Shown here: positions 37,243-45,895 of the stretch, piece by piece
Layout of the letters: each line of letters starts with the position of its first letter
How positions within the stretch are numbered: the stretch's first letter is position 1
Notes under the pieces: model-generated
What the model saw: only the letters and a program-made list of their open reading frames with translations
The model's database searches: none
Told to the model about the DNA's origin: nothing
Translations under genes and position numbers: made by a program
DNA from: Algoriphagus lutimaris
Lineage (GTDB): Bacteria; Bacteroidota; Bacteroidia; Cytophagales; Cyclobacteriaceae
Direction of reading: 5' to 3'
Length of the DNA: 64,000 nucleotides
Assembly: GCF_017051705.1 (NCBI RefSeq)
Contig: NZ_JAFIDJ010000001.1
Span: 1,130,848 to 1,194,847 of the forward strand

Positions 37243-38535
37243 ATGGAAGATTTTCTCTACTTCTTTACTTTTCAGGACAGCTCCATCGCCTTTGTGGTGA
37301 TTGGTATCACCTTGCTTGGCTTAGGCTCTGCCTATGTCGGAACCTATAGCTTTTTGGACAAAAAAGCATTGCTAGGGGACGCTATCTCCCATGCGGTACT
37401 TCCAGGGATTTGTCTGGGCTTTATCTTAGCAGGTGAGAAAGATCCAATTTTTATTGTAGGAGGTGCCTTTTTATCAGGAGCCTTGGCCACCTTTCTTACT
37501 TCCTGGATTAGAACCAACACCAAATTATCGGAAGATGCCATTATTGCCTCTATCCTATCCATATTCTTTGGCTTTGGCGTAGTACTGCTCACCGTCATTC
37601 AGAAATCGGGCAATCCTGAAATGGCCGGGCTCAACCAGTTCATTTTCGGAAACGCAATTGCCATTTTAGAAGAGGACCTTTACATCTATGGAGGACTGGC
37701 GGTATTGATCATCATTAGCTTGAGCTTGTTCCAAAAAGAATTTAGCCTTCTGGTCTTTAATCCGGATTATGGTAAAGCGATAGGTTACCCCATGGGCACT
37801 ATCCGATTAATATTTAATGTGTTAATGATACTGGCAGTCGTGATAGGGATTCAGGCTATTGGCGTGGTATTAATGGCTGCTTTATTGATTACCCCTGGAG
37901 CAGCGGCAAGATTCTGGACAGACCGACTACATAAGCTACTGCTTATAGCCGGGCTATTTTCCGTGATTTCCGGCATCATCGGAACCTATATCTCTTTTGT
38001 TTTGCCTCAAATGCCTACTGGACCTTGGGTGGTAGTCTGCCTCTCATTACTGGCACTTATCTCCTTTCTTTTTGCACCTAAGAAAGGGGTGCTTTCCCGA
38101 AGTATATCACGGAAAAATTACTTAAACAAAACCCATCGGGACCACTTATTAAAGGCGCTGCATCATGGTTTGGAAAATGGTAAAAAATACCTATCCATAG
38201 AAGAAATCTATGAGAGCTTTCCTTTCCAAAAACAAAAAAGCAAGCAGTCAATCAATGATTTAATAAAAAAAGGTTTAATCACTAAAAATCAGAACCTTAT
38301 AATATTAACAAATGAAGGAAAATCAGAATCAAAACGAATCGTAAGACTACATCGACTATGGGAATTATACCTCAATGAGTACATGAATATTGCTCCGGAT
38401 CATGTGCACGATACGGCCGAAAAACTGGAACATATCCTAACTCCTGAAGTAGAAGCATTGCTGGAGAAAAAAATGAATTTCCCAAAACTGGATCCTCATC
38501 AAGAAAACATACCAAGAGACTATGATGACCTTTGA
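37243..38535 (+). CDS. Metal ABC permease fused to a DtxR-like regulatory domain
   Basis: This 430-residue protein has an ABC-3 permease (about 1-285) with eight to nine membrane segments (GDAISHAVLPGICLGF near 45 is a family motif). Residues about 295-430 form a cytoplasmic domain with a winged-helix part (LSIEEIYESFPFQK, INDLIKKGLITKNQ) and a metal-binding/dimerisation part (HRLWELYLNEYM, VHDTAEKLEHI, FPKLDPHQENIP) closely like the DtxR regulator two genes upstream. The metal-ligand positions appear kept, so the tail may sense cytosolic metal and gate transport. It overlaps the next gene by 14 bp. Confidence 0.92.
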   Translation: MEDFLYFFTFQDSSIAFVVIGITLLGLGSAYVGTYSFLDKKALLGDAISHAVLPGICLGFILAGEKDPIFIVGGAFLSGALATFLTSWIRTNTKLSEDAIIASILSIFFGFGVVLLTVIQKSGNPEMAGLNQFIFGNAIAILEEDLYIYGGLAVLIIISLSLFQKEFSLLVFNPDYGKAIGYPMGTIRLIFNVLMILAVVIGIQAIGVVLMAALLITPGAAARFWTDRLHKLLLIAGLFSVISGIIGTYISFVLPQMPTGPWVVVCLSLLALISFLFAPKKGVLSRSISRKNYLNKTHRDHLLKALHHGLENGKKYLSIEEIYESFPFQKQKSKQSINDLIKKGLITKNQNLIILTNEGKSESKRIVRLHRLWELYLNEYMNIAPDHVHDTAEKLEHILTPEVEALLEKKMNFPKLDPHQENIPRDYDDL

Positions 38536-39436
38536 TCAAAACGCATTCTTAATCATTTTCACCGCTTCCTTGATAGCAATCTCCTGTGGTTTATTGGGTG
38601 TATTTATGATGCTCCGAAAAATGTCCATGACTGGAGATGCCATTTCCCATGCCGTTTTACCGGGCATTGTCATCGGGTTCTTTATATCCGGAAGTCAGCG
38701 AGGGCTGGAAGTAATCATTGGTGCTGGAATTCTGGGCATTTTTGCCACCTTGGTCATTGACTGGCTTCGGCAGAAAGCAAGAGTTCAGCTTGATGCCTCC
38801 ATCGGAATCACCTTCACCCTACTCTTTGCCATTGGAATTATCCTGATCAACCTGCTTGCCTACAAAGTAGACCTGGATCAGGAATGTGTCCTGTATGGTG
38901 AAATCGCTTACCTCCCTATTGATCTATGGATTTCGGATTCGGGATTTAATTATGGGCCAAGAATCACCTATCTCGCTGTCCTCAATGTTGCCTTGGTGGG
39001 AGGTTTTATCACCTTATTGTTTAAGGAGTTAACCCTGACCAGCTTCGATGAAAACTTCAGCACCGTGATGGGACTTCCTTCGAAAACAGTCAATCTGGCC
39101 TTAATGTCCATGGTATCGTATACTACTGTAAGCAGTTTTGAAGCAGTGGGTGCCATTTTGGTGGTTGCTTTATTGGTAGTACCACCTTCTACTGCATTCT
39201 TATGGACCAAAAAATTAATGCCATTGATCAAACTTACTTGTGGATTAGGCATTTTTATTGCACTATCAGGATATTACCTTGCTTACCTAGTGGATAGTTC
39301 AATTGCTGGAATGATGGTAGCCGTTTCCGGCGTCCTATTTTTGGCCAGTGTACTAATTAAAGGTAAAAGACCTAAATTTACATTTGAACTTCCAAGGAGC
39401 AAGAATGGTTTATCCCTCGAAGACAAACAATTATGA
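38522..39436 (+). CDS. Metal ABC transporter permease, second subunit
   Basis: This 304-residue ABC-3 permease has about eight hydrophobic segments and the family motif MTGDAISHAVLPGIVIGF. No regulatory tail is present, unlike its partner. The two permeases would form a heterodimer as in TroCD. It overlaps the preceding gene by 14 bp and the thioredoxin-like gene by 4 bp. Confidence 0.95.
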   Translation: MMTFDQNAFLIIFTASLIAISCGLLGVFMMLRKMSMTGDAISHAVLPGIVIGFFISGSQRGLEVIIGAGILGIFATLVIDWLRQKARVQLDASIGITFTLLFAIGIILINLLAYKVDLDQECVLYGEIAYLPIDLWISDSGFNYGPRITYLAVLNVALVGGFITLLFKELTLTSFDENFSTVMGLPSKTVNLALMSMVSYTTVSSFEAVGAILVVALLVVPPSTAFLWTKKLMPLIKLTCGLGIFIALSGYYLAYLVDSSIAGMMVAVSGVLFLASVLIKGKRPKFTFELPRSKNGLSLEDKQL

Positions 39437-39885
39437 GAAAGATAGTTCTAATCGCATTCACTTTATTCTTAGGCTTTGCCGCACAGGCTCAGGAAGAGAT
39501 CAAGTGGATGAAATTTGAAGACGCGGTAGCAGCAAATCAAGAAAACCCAAAAATGCTATTAGTGGACGTGTACACCGATTGGTGTGGATGGTGCAAAAAA
39601 ATGGATGCCTTGACTTTTAAGGATCCAAGTGTCATCGAATACGTCAACGATCAATTTTACGCAGTGAAATTAAATGCGGAGGATGATAACCGCACCTTTG
39701 ATTTCATGGGTAAAAAATATTCTGAAGCGGAAATGGCTGCGGTGATGCGCGTGCGTTCTTTTCCGAATTTCGTGATCATCGACCCTACCCTAAAAAATAT
39801 CACCCAGCTTCCAGGCTATAGAGAACCGGAGCAATTTTTAGAAGGATTGGGATACATCGTCAAAAAAGGTTTTAGAGGACAATGA
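39433..39885 (+). CDS. Secreted thioredoxin-like protein
   Basis: This 150-residue protein has a signal peptide (residues 1-18, ending AQA) and a thioredoxin fold with active site C51-G-W-C54 in [14 protein letters not shown]. The cis-Pro loop is in RSFPNFVII. It resembles DUF255/thioredoxin-7-like periplasmic reductases. It overlaps both neighbours by 4 bp and is likely expressed with the metal transporter and mnmE. Confidence 0.92.
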   Translation: MRKIVLIAFTLFLGFAAQAQEEIKWMKFEDAVAANQENPKMLLVDVYTDWCGWCKKMDALTFKDPSVIEYVNDQFYAVKLNAEDDNRTFDFMGKKYSEAEMAAVMRVRSFPNFVIIDPTLKNITQLPGYREPEQFLEGLGYIVKKGFRGQ

Positions 39886-41264
39886 GTTTTTCACTTTCCG
39901 AAGGGAATGATACCATCATTGCTTTGGCAACCCCTCAAGGGGTGGGTGCCATTGCAGTCATCCGACTTTCTGGCAAAGATGCTATCAAACTTTGCAATGA
40001 AGTCTTTTTCGGAAAGAATCTGGAAAAGCAGGAAAGTCATACCATCCATTTTGGGACCATACGAGATGGAAACAAAATCATCGATGAGGTGTTGGTCTCC
40101 TTATTTATCGCGCCCAAATCATTTACCAAGGAAAATGTAGTGGAAATCTCCACTCACGGATCCTCTTACATTATCAATCAGGTCATCAAGCTTTTCCTAA
40201 AGAAAGGTGCAAGACCAGCAAAACCAGGAGAATTCACCCAACGAGCCTTTTTAAACGGGCAATTTGATCTGGCTCAAGCAGAAGCCGTGGCAGATTTGAT
40301 CCATGCTGATTCAGAAAGCAGTCATCAAGCAGCCTTAAGTCAAATGCGTGGAGGATTCAGCAGCGAAATCCAACAGCTGCGTGAAAAACTGATTCATTTT
40401 GCCTCCATGATTGAATTAGAACTCGATTTTGGGGAGGAAGATGTGGAATTCGCAAGTAGAACCGAATTGCAGGAATTGGTAGAGCGACTCTTGAGAGTGA
40501 TCGAAGAATTGATCCTCAGCTTTGACTTAGGGAATGTCATCAAAAATGGAGTTCCTACGGTAATTGCCGGAAAACCCAATGCCGGAAAGTCCACCCTATT
40601 GAATGCCCTTCTCAATGAAGAAAAGGCCATTGTATCGGATATAGCTGGAACTACCCGTGATTTTATTGAAGATGAAATCAATTTAGGGGGGGTGATCTTC
40701 CGTTTCATCGATACGGCGGGATTGAGAGAAACCACCGATACCATAGAAGCCATTGGGGTCAGCAGAACCCAAGAGAAAATGAAAACTGCTTCCTTGATCC
40801 TATATTTATTTGATTTGGGAGATACTGATTTAGTAGAGATTAACCGGGATGTGAATAAGCTAGAAAATCTGGGTGTTCCCTTTCTGAAAATCGCCAATAA
40901 GATAGATAAGGCGAATCCGGAATTGGTTTCTGAACTTCAGTCAAAACATCCGGATACTATTTTTATTTCTGCTGGAAAGAAGGAAAACCTGGAAGAATTG
41001 AAAGCCAGAATCCTGGAACTGGTGAATCTGGATAAGTTTAAAACCGGAAACACCATCGTGACCAATGTGCGTCATTATGATTCTTTAATCAAAACCCGTG
41101 ATTCCTTATTGGATATTTTAAGAGGAATTGACGAGCAAATCACCAATGACTTTGTGGCCATGGATATCCGACGTTCCTTGCATTACTTAGGAGAAATTAC
41201 TGGAGAGATTACTACGGATGATTTGCTGGCTAATATCTTTAGCAAGTTTTGTATCGGGAAGTAA
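39882..41264 (+). CDS. mnmE: tRNA modification GTPase MnmE
   Basis: This 460-residue protein has the N-terminal folate-binding domain ([18 protein letters not shown]), a helical domain, an inserted G domain (G1 GKPNAGKST at 230-238, G3 DTAGLRET, G4 NKID), and the C-terminal FCIGK motif with the conserved Cys. With MnmG it makes the cmnm5 group at U34 of certain tRNAs. It is coupled by a 4-bp overlap to the upstream thioredoxin-like gene. In many bacteria mnmE lies near oriC, which fits the candidate origin 5 kb upstream. Confidence 0.97.
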   Translation: MSFSLSEGNDTIIALATPQGVGAIAVIRLSGKDAIKLCNEVFFGKNLEKQESHTIHFGTIRDGNKIIDEVLVSLFIAPKSFTKENVVEISTHGSSYIINQVIKLFLKKGARPAKPGEFTQRAFLNGQFDLAQAEAVADLIHADSESSHQAALSQMRGGFSSEIQQLREKLIHFASMIELELDFGEEDVEFASRTELQELVERLLRVIEELILSFDLGNVIKNGVPTVIAGKPNAGKSTLLNALLNEEKAIVSDIAGTTRDFIEDEINLGGVIFRFIDTAGLRETTDTIEAIGVSRTQEKMKTASLILYLFDLGDTDLVEINRDVNKLENLGVPFLKIANKIDKANPELVSELQSKHPDTIFISAGKKENLEELKARILELVNLDKFKTGNTIVTNVRHYDSLIKTRDSLLDILRGIDEQITNDFVAMDIRRSLHYLGEITGEITTDDLLANIFSKFCIGK

Positions 41265-41410
41265 CTCCCACTATTTAAAAAACTTAAAATAAACTAGAAC
41301 ATTTATAAATACATTTTCTTTTAGATATATGATAATTACTATTCATGTATATTAGATCTAATTATGTTCCAGACATTTAACTTTATTTATTATTTTAAAT
41401 AAAAATACAG

Positions 41411-42736
41411 ATGGCTAATCAAGAACAATTAGAGATATTAAAAAAAGGCATTGGTGAATGGAACGAATGGAGAAAAAATAATCCTGAAATTTATCTTGAT
41501 TTAAGTTATGCCAACTTGAAAGATTACCTTTTTGTTGATAGTTCAAACCAATCAGGAATGTATGGAATTAACTTAAAAGGTGTCAACCTTCAAGGAGTTG
41601 ATTTATCCAATGCTCAAGGTTGGAAATGCAATTTTGAGAACGCTAATCTATGTGATACTATCTTTTGTGGAGCATCATTTGCACAAAGTAATTTTGAGAA
41701 TGCAAATCTCTCGAAATCCAATCTTTCAAATGGAATGTTTGGAAAATCCTCTTTTAAAACCGCAAATCTCTCAAGTGCAAATCTCTCAAGTGCAAATTTT
41801 TTTAATGTTGAATTCATACAAGCTATTCTGAATAATGCAAATCTTTCTTACGCAAATCTAGAGAGGTCCAACTTAATGTACGGTAACTTTGTAAACGCTG
41901 ACTTATCAAATGCCAAAATTATTGATGCTAACCTTGCGAATGCAGACTTTTCAAATGCAATTTTAAAGGAAGCTTTTCTTTCCTATTCAGATTTAACAGA
42001 AACCAACTTTAGAGGAGCAGATCTATCTGGCTCTGACCTTACAGTGACTTCATGCGTCCAAACTATTTTTGAAAATGCAAATATTAATAATTCACGTATT
42101 TATGGGGCGTCAGTCTGGAACTTAAAAACTGAAGGATTAAAACAAAATAATCTTATTTTTTCAAGACGTACTGAGGCAGAATTAATGGTTGATGATATTG
42201 AAGTTGCACAATTCATTTACTTAATTTTAAATAATAATAAGATAAGAAATGTGCTTGGCACTATTGCAAATAAAGGTGTCCTAATTTTAGGAAGATTTAC
42301 TTCAGAAAGGAAAAAAATATTGGATGCAATACGTGATAAATTACGACATCTTGGTTATCTCCCCATGATGTTTGATTTTGAAAAAGTTTCTTCAAAAGAT
42401 TTTACTGAAACCATTAAGATTTTAGCAGGTATGTCACGTTTCGTTATTGCCGATATAAGTAATCCAAGTAGTAGCCCACTTGAATTACAAGCCACTTTGC
42501 CTGATTATAAAATTCCTTTTGTTCCAATAATTGAAGCTGGACAACATCCTTTTGCAATGTTTAAGGACTTGACTGTTTATCCGTGGTGTTTAGATGTTAT
42601 TCAATATGATTCAGAAGAGTCTTTGATAAGAGGATTTCAAAAAGGAATTATAGATAGAGCAATTGAGGCGGAAAAAAGAATTTTAGAAGGAAAAACAAAT
42701 TCTATTTCAACGAAAAATATAAATGAGTTCTTATGA
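41411..42736 (+). CDS. Pentapeptide-repeat protein with C-terminal TIR-like domain
   Basis: This 441-residue protein has two parts. Residues about 28-235 are pentapeptide repeats of the A[ND]LSx type, forming a right-handed quadrilateral helix. Residues about 255-430 are an alpha/beta domain starting VAQFIYLILNN, with VLILGRFTSERKKILDAIRD, FVIADISNPSSSPLELQATLP and VPIIEAG. This domain resembles TIR or nucleoside-deoxyribosyltransferase folds. The combined architecture occurs in several phyla but has no proven function. It lies just upstream of the type I restriction operon, so a defence role is an inference. Confidence 0.8.
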   Translation: MANQEQLEILKKGIGEWNEWRKNNPEIYLDLSYANLKDYLFVDSSNQSGMYGINLKGVNLQGVDLSNAQGWKCNFENANLCDTIFCGASFAQSNFENANLSKSNLSNGMFGKSSFKTANLSSANLSSANFFNVEFIQAILNNANLSYANLERSNLMYGNFVNADLSNAKIIDANLANADFSNAILKEAFLSYSDLTETNFRGADLSGSDLTVTSCVQTIFENANINNSRIYGASVWNLKTEGLKQNNLIFSRRTEAELMVDDIEVAQFIYLILNNNKIRNVLGTIANKGVLILGRFTSERKKILDAIRDKLRHLGYLPMMFDFEKVSSKDFTETIKILAGMSRFVIADISNPSSSPLELQATLPDYKIPFVPIIEAGQHPFAMFKDLTVYPWCLDVIQYDSEESLIRGFQKGIIDRAIEAEKRILEGKTNSISTKNINEFL

Positions 42737-42754
42737 AGCTTAAGATGCCAAAAA

Positions 42755-43051
42755 TTAATTTTTAGACTTCCTGTAAAATCTCCATTGATAAAAGTAAGGA
42801 TCACTGGTGTCCACCATTGAGTTTGGAATAACAGCTTTAAAAACACCTGATTTTTGCATTTTTCTTAAAAATTGATTGAATTCCTTGCCAGTCCTAAACT
42901 GTTCCCTTATAAACTCTTTCTTTTTTAGATAATCGTAAATATCTGTTGACCTTGTTTCTGCATTAGAATTTGGAGCTTTGAAATATTCGTCAATTTCATT
43001 TGATATCTTTTTTAATAAATTATAATCTTCGTTTGTTACCTTAATTGCCAT
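42755..43051 (-). CDS. Hypothetical protein, 98 residues
   Basis: This small charged helical protein (MAIKVTNEDYNLLKKISNEI...) has no signal or membrane segment and no recognised motif. It is transcribed opposite to its neighbours and converges with the pentapeptide-repeat gene, 18 bp apart. The frame is intact and codon use looks normal, so it is probably a real gene of unknown function. Confidence 0.55.
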   Translation of the reverse strand: MAIKVTNEDYNLLKKISNEIDEYFKAPNSNAETRSTDIYDYLKKKEFIREQFRTGKEFNQFLRKMQKSGVFKAVIPNSMVDTSDPYFYQWRFYRKSKN

Positions 43052-43307
43052 TAAAATTTCAAATTTTCGGTTTATTTATCTCTGTTACTTCTTAAAATTC
43101 TCCACCTGCTCAAATGAGTTCTAATTCTATTTTTGATAGTGAGATAAAAACTAAAAAGTTTTTTGAGCACTTATTTTAGTACAAAAATTATTAAAATCGT
43201 CCATTTCTTCAAAAATGAGTTTTTCCTTATTGTTCAAACTAATATCTTTAGATACCTTTTTAATTTTCCATTCCTTAAAACAAAAGCTTTTACAGCTTAA
43301 TTGACAA

Positions 43308-44762
43308 ATGTTCGAACAAACCTTTAAAAACGTTGACGATATCCTTCACAAAGACGCGGGCTGTGGCTCAGAGCTGGATTATGTGGAGCAGACTTCTTGG
43401 GTGCTTTTCCTAAAATACCTGGATGATCTTGATCAAGATCGGGCTACTGCTGCCGAACTGGAAGGCAAAACTTATACCTCCATCATCAGTCCGGAATATC
43501 AGTGGAGTACTTGGGCTGCACCCAAACTTCCAAACGGAGAACTCGATCACCATAATGCAAAGACTGGGGATGATCTCAATGATTTTGTGAATATCAAACT
43601 CTGGCCTTACCTCAAAAGCTTCAAGCTTTCTGCAGCCAGTCCAGCTACCATAGAATACAAAATCGGAGAAATATTCAGCGAACTCAAAAATCGAATCCAA
43701 AGTGGCTACAACCTTCGGGAAGTCATCAATCTGATCGATTCCCTACGATTCCGAACCTATGCCGAAAAGCATGAAATGTCCCATCTCTATGAGGGGAAAA
43801 TCAAAAACATGGGTAATGCCGGACGTAACGGTGGAGAATACTACACCCCTCGCCCACTGATCACCACGATCATCAAAGTGGTCAATCCACAAATCGGCGA
43901 AACCGTCTATGATGGCGCGGTGGGTTCGGCAGGTTTCCTCTGCGAGGCATTCGACTACATGCGAAACTCCAAGTCACTGACTACTGCTGAATCTGAAATC
44001 CTTCAGAAGCGTACCTTCTACGGAAAGGAAAAGAAATCACTGGCCTACATTATCGGGATTATGAATATGATCCTGCACGGTGTGGAAGCTCCGAACATCA
44101 TCCACACCAATACACTTGCCGAGAATATCGCAGATATTCAGGAAAAGGATAGATACGATGTGGTACTTGCCAACCCTCCCTTCGGAGGAAAAGAAAGAGC
44201 GGAAGTGCAAGAGAACTTCCCGATCCGAACCGGAGAAACCGCCTCCTTATTCCTTCAGCACTTTATAAAAATCCTCAGAGCTGGTGGTCGTGCAGGTGTG
44301 GTCATCAAAAACACCTTCCTGAGTAATACCGATAATGCTTCTATCGCCTTACGAAAGCAACTCTTGGAAAACTGCAACCTGCATACCGTCTTGGATCTTC
44401 CCGGAGGAACCTTCACCGGTGCAGGGGTAAAAACCGTCGTGCTCTTCTTCGAAAAAGGAAGCGCCACAAAAAAAGTCTGGTTCTATTCCCTCAATCTGGA
44501 TCGCAACTTAGGCAAAACCAATCCACTAAATGAAAATGATCTTGCGGAGTTTGTGGAATTACAAAAAACCTTCGCGGATAGCGAAAACTCCTGGACTGTA
44601 AATATCAAGGACGTAGACCAAAACACCTTCGACCTTTCAGTCAAGAACCCAAATAAAAAAGAAGAAGTAGCACTTCGTTCTCCACAAAATATTCTAGAGG
44701 AAATGAAAGCATTGGACGAAGAAACTGCAGAGATCTTAAAATCAATCTTGGAATTGATATGA
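43308..44762 (+). CDS. hsdM: Type I restriction-modification methyltransferase subunit HsdM
   Basis: This 484-residue N6-adenine methyltransferase has an N-terminal HsdM helical domain (about 1-140), the GEYYTPRPLI segment and catalytic motif IV ANPPF at residues 288-292. The S-adenosylmethionine motif I reads YDGAVGSAGFL in place of the usual DPxxGTGGF. With HsdS it methylates the host target site. It overlaps hsdS by 4 bp. The 255-bp spacer upstream has no clear promoter but must hold one. Confidence 0.96.
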   Translation: MFEQTFKNVDDILHKDAGCGSELDYVEQTSWVLFLKYLDDLDQDRATAAELEGKTYTSIISPEYQWSTWAAPKLPNGELDHHNAKTGDDLNDFVNIKLWPYLKSFKLSAASPATIEYKIGEIFSELKNRIQSGYNLREVINLIDSLRFRTYAEKHEMSHLYEGKIKNMGNAGRNGGEYYTPRPLITTIIKVVNPQIGETVYDGAVGSAGFLCEAFDYMRNSKSLTTAESEILQKRTFYGKEKKSLAYIIGIMNMILHGVEAPNIIHTNTLAENIADIQEKDRYDVVLANPPFGGKERAEVQENFPIRTGETASLFLQHFIKILRAGGRAGVVIKNTFLSNTDNASIALRKQLLENCNLHTVLDLPGGTFTGAGVKTVVLFFEKGSATKKVWFYSLNLDRNLGKTNPLNENDLAEFVELQKTFADSENSWTVNIKDVDQNTFDLSVKNPNKKEEVALRSPQNILEEMKALDEETAEILKSILELI

Positions 44763-45895
44763 AAGAAGGTTGGCAATTAAAACAGTTGGGTGAGGTTTGT
44801 ACCTTTATTAATGGAAGGGCATATTCAAAAAATGAACTTTTAGATTCTGGAAAATATCCAGTTTTAAGAGTTGGGAATTTCTTTACTAATAGAGGATGGT
44901 ATTATTCTGATTTAGAATTAGATGAAGATAAATATTGTGAAAATGGTGACTTGCTTTATGCATGGTCGGCATCATTTGGCCCAAGAATTTGGAATGGAGG
45001 AAAGGTAATTTACCATTATCATATTTGGAAAGTTGTTCCTGATTTAAATTATGTAACAAAGGAATACTTATATCAATTATTAGAGTGGGATACTGAAGCT
45101 ATTAAAACTGCACATGGAACAGGTACTACTATGATGCATGTAGGAAAAGGTTCTATTGAAAAACGAATTGTACCTATCCCTCCCCTCCCCGAACAACAAC
45201 GCATTGTTTCCATTTTAGACGAGTGCTTTACGGCGATAGACAAGGCCAAATCCAATGCCGAACAAAACCTCAAAAACGCCAAAGAACTTTTCGAAAGCTA
45301 TTTGCAGGGGGTGTTTGAGAATGGGGATTGGGAAACGAAAACCCTCAATGAAATTGCCGAAAATCTTGACAGTAAAAGAGTTCCGATAACAAAAAGCAAA
45401 AGAGATAGTGGAGACATTCCTTACTATGGTGCTTCAGGAATTGTAGATTATGTTGCAGATTATCTTTTTGATGAAGACTTACTGTGTATTTCAGAAGATG
45501 GAGCAAATCTTTTAGCGCGTACATATCCAATTGCATTTTCAATTTCGGGCAAGACTTGGGTAAACAATCATGCCCACGTCTTAAAGTTCTCTGAGTTGAC
45601 AACTCAGAAATTTATTGAAACATACATTAATTCAATTAGGATTGATGAGTATGTAAGTGGTATGGCTCAACCAAAGTTAAACCAAAGAATGCTCAACAAA
45701 ATCCCCATTCCATTGCCAACTATCGAAGAACAAGAAGCTATAGTGGATAAGATTGATGCCCTGCAAGTAGAAACTGAAAAGCTGGAAACGATCTACAAGC
45801 AGAAACTAGATGACTTAGATGAGTTGAAGAAAAGTGTTTTGAAGAAGGCGTTTAGTGGGGAATTGAAAACAATAAAATTAATAAAAGCGGTATAA
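44759..45895 (+). CDS. hsdS: Type I restriction specificity subunit HsdS
   Basis: This 378-residue protein has two target-recognition domains (about 1-130 and 200-320). Each is followed by a helical spacer, marked by IPPLPEQQRIVSILDECFTAID and PLPTIEEQEAIVDKIDALQ. It defines the bipartite DNA site. Base composition of the first recognition domain is more AT-rich than the flanking hsdM, as expected for exchangeable domains. Its stop overlaps the rloC start by one base (TAATG). Confidence 0.95.
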   Translation: MKEGWQLKQLGEVCTFINGRAYSKNELLDSGKYPVLRVGNFFTNRGWYYSDLELDEDKYCENGDLLYAWSASFGPRIWNGGKVIYHYHIWKVVPDLNYVTKEYLYQLLEWDTEAIKTAHGTGTTMMHVGKGSIEKRIVPIPPLPEQQRIVSILDECFTAIDKAKSNAEQNLKNAKELFESYLQGVFENGDWETKTLNEIAENLDSKRVPITKSKRDSGDIPYYGASGIVDYVADYLFDEDLLCISEDGANLLARTYPIAFSISGKTWVNNHAHVLKFSELTTQKFIETYINSIRIDEYVSGMAQPKLNQRMLNKIPIPLPTIEEQEAIVDKIDALQVETEKLETIYKQKLDDLDELKKSVLKKAFSGELKTIKLIKAV

